51,354 nt of DNA, taken from NCBI GenBank assembly GCA_030613785.1, contig JAUWLF010000020.1, positions 1 through 51,354 on the forward strand. Direction: 5' to 3'. Below, piece by piece: positions 1-8,332 of the stretch. The first letter of the stretch is position 1. Each line of letters opens with the position of its first letter. The position numbers and the translations under genes are program-made. Source of the stretch: Chloroflexota bacterium (GTDB lineage: Bacteria; Chloroflexota; Anaerolineae; UBA7937; B3-Chlor). The notes beneath the pieces are model-generated. The model saw only the letters and a list, made by a program, of their open reading frames with translations. It did no database searches and was not told where the DNA came from.

Positions 1-1136
1 CGCCGGAGATTATCGGAATCTCTTTGCGTAACATCGATACGGCGCAATCGTATGGGGCGGCCTCGTACTGGCCTTCTTGCATCAGATGGGTGAAGCACAT
101 CAGGGAATGTTGCCCGGGCGCAGTGCTGGCTGTAGGTGGGGCAGGCTTCTCCCTCTTCGGCCGAGAGATCATGAGACAGCTTCCTGAGCTGGATGTTGGC
201 ATCTATCTAGAGGGAGAGGAGTCCTTCCCCGAGCTTCTGGACCATCTGCATCAGCCAGAGACAGTGAAGGGGGTCTATTATCGCTCAGATGCCCAGGTGG
301 TGTTCACTGGCCCCAGGGAGTTTCTCGATTTTGATTCCATTCCCAAGCCACGAAGGGATATCCTGGACCTATCTTGGTATGAAGACTCGCGAGGCGTGGG
401 CGTTCAAACCAAGCGCGGATGCGTTTTCGACTGCATGTACTGCACGTACCCCTTCCTATCGGGCCGGAAACTGAGGCTCCGCTCGCCCGAGAAGGTGGGC
501 GAAGAGGTAGAGATGCTGAGGCGGGAACATGGTATAGGCGAGGTTTTCTTTGCGGATAACATCTTCAACTGGCCATTGAGTCACGCGGAAGCCGTCTGCC
601 AAGAGCTCATTCGAAGAGGGCTCGATGTCCGGTGGACCGCCTACTTCTCGGAAAGAGCGATTACGGCCGATTTCGTTGAGCTGGCTCTGGACTCTGGCTG
701 TGTCCACTTTGAGTTCTCGCCAGATGGTTGCAATGACGCCGCTCTTGAGAAGCTGGGAAAGGGAATAGGGCGGGAACAACTCGCGGCTACTTATCACCTC
801 CTCGAAGGATATCCACGCGCCAGATTCTTGTGCAATCTCATGTGGAACTACCCACAGACCGGATGGCGAGACTTCCGCGACCTCCTGAGCCTCGTATTCC
901 AACTGCTACGAATGAAGAACGTGGTTGGCATAGGTGTTTCCAACATGCGGATTCTTCCTAATACGAGATTACACAAGATTGCGATCCAGGAGGGACGCAT
1001 CAGCTCAGACGATCCGTTGCTCAGGCCGACGTTCTACGACCCTTTTCCCTGGAGTGTGGTCAGCGCTCTGATAAACTCCTTCGGGAGAGCACTCAAAGCG
1101 ATCAAGAACCTGACCGGATTGCCACGCTGCAGGTAG
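1..1136 (+). CDS. B12-binding-like radical SAM protein, 5' end outside window
   Basis: The reading frame is open from base 3 (codons reading PEIIGISLRN) before the first possible start, a TTG at 24, so the N-terminus lies upstream of the window. That segment, together with the following VLAVGGAGFSL and YLEGEESFPELL, is the end of a Rossmann-like cobalamin-binding domain of the B12-radical SAM family. The radical SAM core follows: CVFDCMYC supplies the CxxxCxxC ligands of the 4Fe-4S/SAM cluster (Cys 133, 137 and 140 counted from TTG 24), and a typical PKPRRDIL linker precedes it. Members of this family methylate or rearrange unactivated carbons, often on lipids or sugars; the substrate cannot be read here. 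It is the first visible gene of the glycan locus and is related in layout to the protein at 16218. The family call is firm; the function is open. Confidence 0.85.
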   Translation, partial: PEIIGISLRNIDTAQSYGAASYWPSCIRWVKHIRECCPGAVLAVGGAGFSLFGREIMRQLPELDVGIYLEGEESFPELLDHLHQPETVKGVYYRSDAQVVFTGPREFLDFDSIPKPRRDILDLSWYEDSRGVGVQTKRGCVFDCMYCTYPFLSGRKLRLRSPEKVGEEVEMLRREHGIGEVFFADNIFNWPLSHAEAVCQELIRRGLDVRWTAYFSERAITADFVELALDSGCVHFEFSPDGCNDAALEKLGKGIGREQLAATYHLLEGYPRARFLCNLMWNYPQTGWRDFRDLLSLVFQLLRMKNVVGIGVSNMRILPNTRLHKIAIQEGRISSDDPLLRPTFYDPFPWSVVSALINSFGRALKAIKNLTGLPRCR

Positions 1137-1404
1137 AGTCAGCGGGATTGCCGAGGGCTAGAGCGAAGCGCTCATACTAGGCCCAGAATTGCTGAGTTAG
1201 TTCGGTCGAATTGAGGGAGCACTCTCAAGCGGCGCTCATTTCACAGGTGTCCAGGATGGCGGGTGCAGGCTTACTATCCGAAGTACGCGGGCCGTGGGCC
1301 ATGACCGGAGCTCAACCATGCCGGTGCGCTTCCAGGGCAAAGGTGCTAGCATTGCAGAAGGCTCTGGTCACGAACATGAGGGCAGGCTATGTGCCGGGGG
1401 GGGC

Positions 1405-2409
1405 GTGGTGAAGAAGGTTTCCATTGTTGTTCCAGTGTACTACAACGAACTGAATCTGCCGCATCTGTTCTCACGGCTCTTCGCTCTAGCGGAGGCCAAT
1501 CCGCAATATGACTTCGAGTACGTTTTCGTCGACGATGGTTCTGGGGATGGATCCTTTGATCTGCTCGCGGAGCTGGCGGAACGGGATTCCCGAGTTCGTG
1601 CGGTGAGGCTGTCGAGGAACTTTGGCTCAAACCCCGCCACGCTGGCAGGAATGCACTACGTGACGGGAGACTGCGTGGCGATGATTGCAGCGGATCTTCA
1701 AGACCCTCCCGAGATGATCACCACGATGCTGCAGAGATGGGAGGCTGGGAAGAAGGTTGTGCTAGCCACCAGGGAGGACCGAGGGGATCCCCTCGTGAGC
1801 AGGCTTCTGTCCTCTGCGTTCTACTGGCTGTTCAGGCGCCTGGCAATCAGGGACATGCCCGCGGGGGGATGTGATTTTGCGCTGCTTGACAGGCGAGTCG
1901 CCGACATACTAGTAGAGATAGGTGAGAAGAACCCGTATCTCATAGGTCTCACCCTGTGGCTCGGTTTTGACCGCGACGTGGTGCATTACACGCGTCAGAA
2001 GAGAGAGCACGGCAAGTCGAGATGGACTATTGCCAAGAGAGTGAAGTACTTCATCGATGCTCTAGTAGCCTTCACCTACGCGCCGATCCGCCTTGTCTCG
2101 GCTCTGGGCATTGCATTGGCATTGCTCGGTTTTGGGCGGGCAGTGCTTGTGGGCTTCGCACGAATACTATATGGGATTTCCCCGCCGGGATGGAGTTCAT
2201 TGATGGTGGTATTCCTGTTGGTTTCGGGGGTGCAGTTGATAACCCTGGGCGTTTTTGGAGAATACCTGTGGCGCAATTTCGAGGAGACCAGGAAGCGGCC
2301 TTCCTTCATAATAGACCAGGTAGTGGGGATTGACAGACCAGACAGGGAGGCAGTGGCAGTGATGGAAAGCCGCCAAGTGGTCGCAAGAGACCGCGAGGGA
2401 GATGACTAA
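1405..2409 (+). CDS. GtrB/DPM1-like polyprenyl-phosphate glycosyltransferase (GT2)
   Basis: Predicted to transfer a sugar from a nucleotide sugar to undecaprenyl phosphate on the cytosolic face, making a lipid-linked donor for outer-face transferases. An open frame extends upstream to 1294, but homology begins at VVKKVSIVVPVYYNE, so I place the start at GTG 1405 (or GTG 1408) behind a G-rich stretch. From that start the protein is 334 aa. FVDDGSGDGS is the GT-A nucleotide-binding motif and AADLQD (residues 95-100) is the metal/acceptor motif of this clan. Two C-terminal membrane helices (about 226-250 and 264-288) and the RNFEETRKRPSFII tail are characteristic of GtrB-type enzymes. The PMT/ArnT-like enzymes at 4275 and 8333 are natural users of its product (inferred). 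The family call is firm; the sugar is unknown. Confidence 0.9.
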   Translation: MVKKVSIVVPVYYNELNLPHLFSRLFALAEANPQYDFEYVFVDDGSGDGSFDLLAELAERDSRVRAVRLSRNFGSNPATLAGMHYVTGDCVAMIAADLQDPPEMITTMLQRWEAGKKVVLATREDRGDPLVSRLLSSAFYWLFRRLAIRDMPAGGCDFALLDRRVADILVEIGEKNPYLIGLTLWLGFDRDVVHYTRQKREHGKSRWTIAKRVKYFIDALVAFTYAPIRLVSALGIALALLGFGRAVLVGFARILYGISPPGWSSLMVVFLLVSGVQLITLGVFGEYLWRNFEETRKRPSFIIDQVVGIDRPDREAVAVMESRQVVARDREGDD

Positions 2410-2632
2410 GTAGCAGACGACGGTTCCGGTGATCGTGCCAGGGGCGGCACGACGTCTTGACCGGTCGCCCGCCCCAGAACTGCAAGTGGTGAACGCTGTC
2501 GATGGTGTTGACGCTTCCTCACCGGACCAGAGACCTGACGAAGGTCATTCAGGGCATGACATGGTGCAACTCCGGTATCAGCCCCAGCCGGGCTGTTCTG
2601 GGACACATTATGATGCGGGGGGTACTGTCTAG

Positions 2633-4219
2633 ATGAAGCCCAAGGTTCTGGTCATTGGCCTGGATGGTGCAACGTGGGACGTCCTGCTGCCAATGACTGA
2701 CAAACTGCCGAACATCGCCAGACTGCTCCGCGTCGGAGCCTGGGGCCGCCTAGAGAGCTGCATCCCCCCCGTCACGGCTCCAGCGTGGAAGTGCTACAGC
2801 ACCGGCAAGAACCCAGGCAAACTGGGCGTGTTCTACCAGGTTGCGATAGACTTTGAAAAGGGCCGTCAAGAACTGATCGACTCTCGTTCCTTCCACAGTC
2901 TCGACATGTGGGACTATATGGGAGCTGCTGGGCAGCGGGTTGCCATAATCAACATGCCCACCACCTTCCCACCCAAGCCAGTGAATGGCATCATGGTCAC
3001 GGGGCCGTACTCTGACAACTCTGGTTACACTTATCCTCCAGGGTTGGAAACTAGCCTCCGGGCGCGGCACTGGCGTCTCTTCGCTGACGAACTCCTCATG
3101 TCTGACTCAAAGGCAGACTCCATCGATGAAGTCATACGAGTAATGAAATCACGCTTCGATCTGGCCAAAGAGGTGTTGCTTGAGCAGGACACTGATTTCT
3201 TGCACGTCACAGTCTTTCACATCGACACAATCCAGCATTTCCTCTGGGGAACACCAGAGATGGAACGAGCATGGGTTGCCATTGATCAGTTCCTAGGGGA
3301 GTTGCTGGATGTGATACCAAGAGAGAGTCACGTGATCCTGATGTCTGACCACGGTTTTGAGGAGACGCAGGACACGTTCTACATCAGCAGCTGGCTAGCC
3401 AACGAAGGATACTTGACGCTTCGAGCAAGCATCAAACTCGTTGACTGGATGGCCAAGATGGGCATAACGCGTGATAGAGTCTACTGGATTCTGAGACGCA
3501 CGGGACTAATCCACATTGCAAGAAGGCTACCCAAAGCGCTCCTCCGCACCGTCGGCTATGCACTTCCTGCGAAGGGAGGCATCGTGCAGTCTGAGAGCCT
3601 GGCGTACATGGTAGACTTTCAGCGGTCGCAGGTTGTTCCTATTGCCAACATGATTTTCCTGAACCCCCACCTCGATAACCGGGAGAAGCTGATTCAAGAG
3701 TTGGTGGAGCGACTTAAGCAACTCCGGCTACCCGGCGAGAAAGAGACGTTCGTCTTGGACGTCCTGCGCAGAGAAGACATCTTCACCGGCGATTATGTTG
3801 ACCAGGCGTTTGACCTGTTCTTGAAAACTCGTCCCAATCTGTTCGTCAGTCATCGACTCAAGCGGGACCCGGATCCTTTCAGCCCCAGGGACAGCACCTG
3901 GAAAGCTCAGCACAACTTTGAGGGCATCTTTCTGGTTTCCGGACCATCGGTGCGCTCTGGTCGGCAGCTTGACGGCGTCACGCTGGTGGACCTGGCCCCC
4001 ACCATCATGCACCTCATGGGTATCGAGATCCCCAACGACATGGATGGACGGGTGATTCTGGAAGCGTTCGATGCCAACTCGTCTATTGCGAGGCGCAAGC
4101 CCCGATACCAACGGGTGGATGGCAATCTGGCCAGTGGAACAGGCGACGGCCAGGCAGCGGATCAGCGGGATGACGATGCCATCATGGAGCGTCTGCGGAG
4201 GCTAGGCTACATTGAATAA
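2633..4219 (+). CDS. Alkaline phosphatase superfamily phosphodiesterase/phosphotransferase
   Basis: A 528-aa soluble enzyme of the type I phosphodiesterase/nucleotide pyrophosphatase branch of the alkaline phosphatase superfamily. Visible metal and nucleophile positions: GLDGATWD (Asp11), PPVTAPAW with Thr48 as the probable nucleophile, HIDTIQH (Asp198, His202), MSDHGF (Asp239, His240) and AQHNFEGIF (His427). The C-terminal TLVDLAPTIMHLMGI block is typical of the clan. No signal peptide or membrane helix is apparent, so it probably acts in the cytoplasm. In Chloroflexota and archaea such genes recur in glycan clusters, where they may hydrolyse or transfer nucleotide- or polyprenyl-linked phosphates; the role here is inferred only from its position between GT genes. 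ATG 2633 is preceded by a 223-bp spacer in which I see no other gene. Confidence 0.8.
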   Translation: MKPKVLVIGLDGATWDVLLPMTDKLPNIARLLRVGAWGRLESCIPPVTAPAWKCYSTGKNPGKLGVFYQVAIDFEKGRQELIDSRSFHSLDMWDYMGAAGQRVAIINMPTTFPPKPVNGIMVTGPYSDNSGYTYPPGLETSLRARHWRLFADELLMSDSKADSIDEVIRVMKSRFDLAKEVLLEQDTDFLHVTVFHIDTIQHFLWGTPEMERAWVAIDQFLGELLDVIPRESHVILMSDHGFEETQDTFYISSWLANEGYLTLRASIKLVDWMAKMGITRDRVYWILRRTGLIHIARRLPKALLRTVGYALPAKGGIVQSESLAYMVDFQRSQVVPIANMIFLNPHLDNREKLIQELVERLKQLRLPGEKETFVLDVLRREDIFTGDYVDQAFDLFLKTRPNLFVSHRLKRDPDPFSPRDSTWKAQHNFEGIFLVSGPSVRSGRQLDGVTLVDLAPTIMHLMGIEIPNDMDGRVILEAFDANSSIARRKPRYQRVDGNLASGTGDGQAADQRDDDAIMERLRRLGYIE

Positions 4220-4274
4220 CAGCGGCGTCGCGGAAACGGAAGCTGCCCCGAGCGTAGGTCAGGGAGACTAGGGT

Positions 4275-6356
4275 GTGAGTCTTCAATCCCACAGAGCATC
4301 GAGCGCTCAAGTTGGCTGGCTCCGGAACGCGCTTGGATTCGTTGCAAGACGAGGCGAGTACATCGCGCTCGCACTATTGATCGTCGTCGTGAGCATCATC
4401 AGCGTTGCATGGAACATCCAAGATACCCGCCCTATGCCCAAGCAGGATGCTCATGACTATCTGATCAAGACACTGCAGTTCGTTGACAGGCTGGACCAGC
4501 ATGGAGGTGCTCGATTCTGGCAGGCACTGGCGGATCTCGATCTGAGGGGGCGGCCGCCCGCCTACCAACTCCTCAGTGTTCCCTTTGTCTGGCTGTTTGG
4601 ACGCTCCACAGATGGCGCCGTGTCCGTCAACATCCTGTTCCAAGCTCTTCTCCTGCTGGCCACATACGGCATCGCAAAGGTTGTCAAGAACGGCAGGGCT
4701 GGGTTGCTCGCGGCTTTGATAGTCGCTGCCTATCCGCCAATCCTTAACCTTTCACGCATCTATATGCCGCATTACGCCGTCGTGGCCTGCGTAGCGCTGA
4801 GCGTGTGGCTGTTGTTGCTGTTGGTCAAAACGCGTTCGCCAAAGGTCGCCTGGCTCTTCGGTGCATCGCTGGGCTTCGGTGCGCTCGTTCGTCACCACTT
4901 CCCTGTCTTCTACCTGGGAATTCCGACGATTGTGTTCGGCTTCTATATGCTGTTGTTTCAGACTGAGCCGAGGCTGCCTTCTAGCTTCGGAGAATTGCCC
5001 GGTTGGCTAAGGCACAAGCTCAGCGACCGATTCTTCCTGCGTGGCTTGCTGCCGGCAGGACTGATCGCAGTTGGCTTGAGCGCGGCCTGGTATCTGACTG
5101 AAGGTCGGCAGCTCCTTCCGATCGTCGAAGGGGTCATGGAATGGGATGTGGTCATGACGGGGGGCTTTCCTGATGTGGCGCCTTCCTTCTGGTGGTACGC
5201 CTTGACGACACCCGGCGCTATCTCGAACGTCTTTGCAGTTCTCCTGGCTCTGGGTCTGTTGATGGCGATGATCAAGCAGCGAGTCCACACTAGCGTGCTG
5301 GCCTTCACTTTCGTGGCTGGGTACTTCTCCCTTTCTTTGATGAACACCCGGATCTGGGTGCAATTCGCCAGTTTGCTTCCGGTCGCTGCTGCTCTCACGG
5401 CGATCTGGATCGTGGAAATCGCCGATCTGGCTGATCCAACGAGGGCTGGGGGTTGGCGCACGGTGCGGCTCAGCAAGGCAGATCGCCAGAAAGGACAGAT
5501 GGTCGTTTCCCAGGTTGACGGGACGACATTCACCCTGCGCTTGCCCCCAGGGGATGCGCTGTGGGACTCCATTGAGCTAGACACTCTGCTGCGAATCACG
5601 CGCCAGGAAGAGCAGGCAGCAAAGACAAGGTACATCGTGCGGCTGGCGCGGGAGAGAAGTGCTGGCCGTCTGACATCCGCCGCCCTCACTGTCGTTTGCG
5701 TCATCGTTGCCGTCTTTGTCTTCTCCGTCGTGACCTGGGGCACGCAATCGTGGAGCCGGCCCGTCGCTGTGGCATTGGGTGCGCCGCTGGATACCACCAC
5801 TTGTTCAGAGAGATTCATTCTGGCGTTCTGTCCAAACCCGGCGGCGGATAGCGATTGGCACCTGCGCGACATTCTAGAGATCGTAGTGGGCGATCCAGCG
5901 TGCAGCAGCCGCGAGTGCAAGCTGATGGTGGTGTCAGTCAACCAAGAGTTCGATGCCAGCGCATTCAAGGTCGTTCTGATGCAAGACTTTCCGGAACACC
6001 CAGTAGAGGTGGGCCGACCAGGGGGGAAGTTCGGCAACCAACCGTACAACTTCATCTTGTTGCTGGAGAGCGACTACGTCGCGTATCAGCTCCTTGAGCC
6101 GGGAGAGAGGTGCAGAGGGGGCAACCGACGTACTTGCACCATAGAATTCCTGCAATCGCCATCGGCTATCTTTGCGGATACACATCAAGATGTAGCTTCT
6201 TTTCTGCTTCCGCTGGGGCGGACAGCCGTGCTAATCAAGCGCACCAGATCCCTGACGTATGAGGAAGCTGTGCAATCGATTGAAGCCCTTCAAATGCCAG
6301 AGCACGAGAAATCGCAACTGCTGACTGAAGTTGAGGGACTTCCGCTTTCGTACTGA
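4275..6356 (+). CDS. PMT/ArnT-like membrane glycosyltransferase, paralogue 1
   Basis: A 693-aa polytopic membrane protein of the GT39/GT83-like clan. These enzymes use a polyprenyl-phosphate sugar on the outer face of the membrane to modify lipids, glycans or proteins. After the first membrane helix it carries the signature DTRPMPKQDAHDYL, the acidic loop that binds metal and lipid-phosphate donor in this clan. About ten more helices follow to near residue 385. Two unusual soluble parts follow: a compact beta-rich insert (about 394-461) before another helix, and a C-terminal exposed domain with several cysteines (TTCSERF, AFCPNP, DPACSSRECK). The start is GTG 4275, with AGGGAG upstream. It is clearly paralogous to the protein at 8333, sharing the insert and tail. 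Donor synthesis by the GtrB-like protein at 1405 is inferred. Confidence 0.8.
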   Translation: MSLQSHRASSAQVGWLRNALGFVARRGEYIALALLIVVVSIISVAWNIQDTRPMPKQDAHDYLIKTLQFVDRLDQHGGARFWQALADLDLRGRPPAYQLLSVPFVWLFGRSTDGAVSVNILFQALLLLATYGIAKVVKNGRAGLLAALIVAAYPPILNLSRIYMPHYAVVACVALSVWLLLLLVKTRSPKVAWLFGASLGFGALVRHHFPVFYLGIPTIVFGFYMLLFQTEPRLPSSFGELPGWLRHKLSDRFFLRGLLPAGLIAVGLSAAWYLTEGRQLLPIVEGVMEWDVVMTGGFPDVAPSFWWYALTTPGAISNVFAVLLALGLLMAMIKQRVHTSVLAFTFVAGYFSLSLMNTRIWVQFASLLPVAAALTAIWIVEIADLADPTRAGGWRTVRLSKADRQKGQMVVSQVDGTTFTLRLPPGDALWDSIELDTLLRITRQEEQAAKTRYIVRLARERSAGRLTSAALTVVCVIVAVFVFSVVTWGTQSWSRPVAVALGAPLDTTTCSERFILAFCPNPAADSDWHLRDILEIVVGDPACSSRECKLMVVSVNQEFDASAFKVVLMQDFPEHPVEVGRPGGKFGNQPYNFILLLESDYVAYQLLEPGERCRGGNRRTCTIEFLQSPSAIFADTHQDVASFLLPLGRTAVLIKRTRSLTYEEAVQSIEALQMPEHEKSQLLTEVEGLPLSY

Positions 6357-6528
6357 TGTCGGTCCGCCTCGCACGGCGCCGCGAGAAGCCAGCGGACGTG
6401 GTCCCTGCTGGCCCTGCGGGGGAAGGCTGCTTTCGGCGAGAGCGACTGGGCGCTCTGCTTCTTGTGGTCAACTGTAGAGTTGGCGTGGTGGCAAAGGGAA
6501 CATGACATCTGACTTGACCGAGGATCCT

Positions 6529-8106
6529 ATGGCAAACGACCGATCGTCGAAGAGCGTATGGATAGCGCTATTGATGGGGCCGGTTCTCCTCGTGTCGGTC
6601 GCGCTTCTTGGTGCTAGGTGGGCCAAGGCAGCCGAGTCTTCGTGCCAGCATTGCGCCGAGTGGAGCAAGGATCCGCCTGGTCTCAGTCGGACGTTCGTGG
6701 ACCACAGTTTGGTAGCTGCTGACCTCACAACCTCAACACTGACACCCTCGGCGACTGACAGGAGCGCTGTGACTTTGGTCCGTAACTTTGAGTTGACCAG
6801 AACGTCGTATGTTGCTCTCGCCTTCAGGTGCTATCCCAAGCCCGTCTCCCCATTTGGCATCGAGATAGACAGGCTTAATCTCTTCCCTGCTATGCTGACA
6901 AATGAAGCCGAACGAGTCCGGTACGAAACCGAGGTGTTCCCTGATCTATTGGATGCGTTCAAGGAGAGTGGTGCGAATTGGACCAGAATCATGATCCGGT
7001 GGCGTGAACTGGAACCGGAGGACAAAGACCCTGAGGAGTATGAGGGTTGGGGCTACTATGATTCCAAGCTCGCCTCAGTCGCTGAGACGGGAGCGCGAAT
7101 GATCGTCATCATAGGAGCCAATCCTGACTGGGCGGCATCGACGCTTGATGGGCCGATTGACAAGGTTCCCATCCAGGAGTTCACAGAAATGCTCACCGCC
7201 GTGGTGAGCCGTTACAAGGATGCACCATACTACGTCAAGCATTGGGAGCTATACAACGAGCCGGACAACGTGCTGGCCTGGGGTTACTACGGCCAGGAAT
7301 ATGCGGAGATGCTTGAGGCAGCATACGCGACTATCAAGGCTGTCGATCCGGTCGCACAGGTGCTCATGGGAGGGCTGGCCTATGACTGGTTCACAGAGTA
7401 CGGTGGGCCCTTCAATCGGTACTTCATTGACGATGTGCTGGAAGCGGGGGGCGAGGACTACTTCGACATCATGAACTTCCACTACTTCACTGATTTCCAT
7501 TCAGAGTGGGATGAGCAATACAACTACCAGTACGGGAAGGACCTCATTGCCAAGGTCAACTACATAGTGGAGAGATTGGGCATGCACGGTGTGACGAAGC
7601 CCATGATGTGCACCGAGTTGGCCGAGCACGGCTACGCTTCAGACAGTGGGTCGCTGCAAAGACAAGCCAACTACGTCGTTCAGGGCTATGCTCGAGGAAT
7701 GTCAGTGGGACTGCAAACCATGGTCTGGTACGCCCTGATCACTTATGACGAGCATGAGCAAGGCCTGCTGTTTGATGATCTGTCTCCCAAGCCGGCTTAC
7801 CTCGCCTATCAGACTCTGGTGAGCGAACTGGGTGGGGCGACGTATCGAAGAGCCTTCGCAAGTGGGGATCCCCTCATTGAAGGGTACGTTTTCGAAATGC
7901 CATGCGGTGAAGAGAAGACGGTGCTGTGGGCCGAGGGCCCCACATCGGCAAGCTTCCCTGTCATTGACCGGCTGCGTGTGGTGACTCGAAATGGCGATGA
8001 GTCGCTCATAGTGGATGGAGGCCCAGGTGACTTGGACGGCGACCGGGACGGACAGGTCAGGGTAGGTGTTGGCCGCAGGCCCGTCTACGCCCAGGCCGAC
8101 CCGTAG
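6529..8106 (+). CDS. Secreted TIM-barrel glycoside hydrolase (GH39/GH5-like)
   Basis: A glycosidase-like protein with a signal anchor (IALLMGPVLLVSVALLG) followed by A-K-A. I chose ATG 6529 because GAGG lies at good spacing; an in-frame ATG at 6502 would add nine residues. The catalytic barrel follows a Ser/Thr-rich stretch. HWELYNEPDN (Glu244) is the clan-A acid/base motif on strand 4, and MMCTELAEHG (Glu363) fits the nucleophile on strand 7. MIVIIGANPDWA and the Trp/Tyr-rich loops also fit xylosidase- or cellulase-like barrels. The ~100 C-terminal residues look beta-rich. It sits between two paralogous membrane glycosyltransferases, and a second, divergent relative lies at 47679-48938. It may trim or remodel the exported glycan (inferred); the substrate is not readable. 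Confidence 0.8.
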   Translation: MANDRSSKSVWIALLMGPVLLVSVALLGARWAKAAESSCQHCAEWSKDPPGLSRTFVDHSLVAADLTTSTLTPSATDRSAVTLVRNFELTRTSYVALAFRCYPKPVSPFGIEIDRLNLFPAMLTNEAERVRYETEVFPDLLDAFKESGANWTRIMIRWRELEPEDKDPEEYEGWGYYDSKLASVAETGARMIVIIGANPDWAASTLDGPIDKVPIQEFTEMLTAVVSRYKDAPYYVKHWELYNEPDNVLAWGYYGQEYAEMLEAAYATIKAVDPVAQVLMGGLAYDWFTEYGGPFNRYFIDDVLEAGGEDYFDIMNFHYFTDFHSEWDEQYNYQYGKDLIAKVNYIVERLGMHGVTKPMMCTELAEHGYASDSGSLQRQANYVVQGYARGMSVGLQTMVWYALITYDEHEQGLLFDDLSPKPAYLAYQTLVSELGGATYRRAFASGDPLIEGYVFEMPCGEEKTVLWAEGPTSASFPVIDRLRVVTRNGDESLIVDGGPGDLDGDRDGQVRVGVGRRPVYAQADP

Positions 8107-8226
8107 TACCCGGGGATCAAGACCATCTTGCGGTACCATCCGGAGAGTCGGTGCGATCACCATGGGTCCGGCGATAGGGCGGTCGTTGATGTCATGGAGC
8201 ACCTTCCTTGCTTGACAGAGCCTACT

Positions 8227-8262
8227 TACTTGGATCGATCTTGAGCATCTGCGATCCAAGTA
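8227..8262. repeat. 11-bp inverted repeat between glycosidase and paralogue 2
   Basis: TACTTGGATCG (8227-8237) is exactly complementary to CGATCCAAGTA (8252-8262) across a 14-nt loop. No T-run follows, so it is not a canonical intrinsic terminator on either strand. It could be an RNA hairpin after the glycosidase gene or a protein-binding site. Confidence 0.5.
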
Positions 8263-8332
8263 GGTGACAAACCGAGTTCCACCGGCAGCAGCACAGCGAG
8301 CGCCACCACGACATCCTCGGTAGGGGCGATCG

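Noticed and set aside
1211-1411. 66-codon frame before the GtrB-like gene
   Set aside because: It overlaps the true GT start in another frame, lacks a motif, and has no ribosome site better than that of the GT gene.
4958-6055. 365-codon minus-strand frame (and a similar one at 9109-9999)
   Set aside because: Both are antisense shadows of the paralogous membrane glycosyltransferase genes, at equivalent positions, with Arg/Ser/Thr-rich low-information products.
8227-8262. Intrinsic terminator after the glycosidase gene
   Set aside because: The stem is good but the loop is 14 nt and no T-run follows on either strand; reported only as an inverted repeat.
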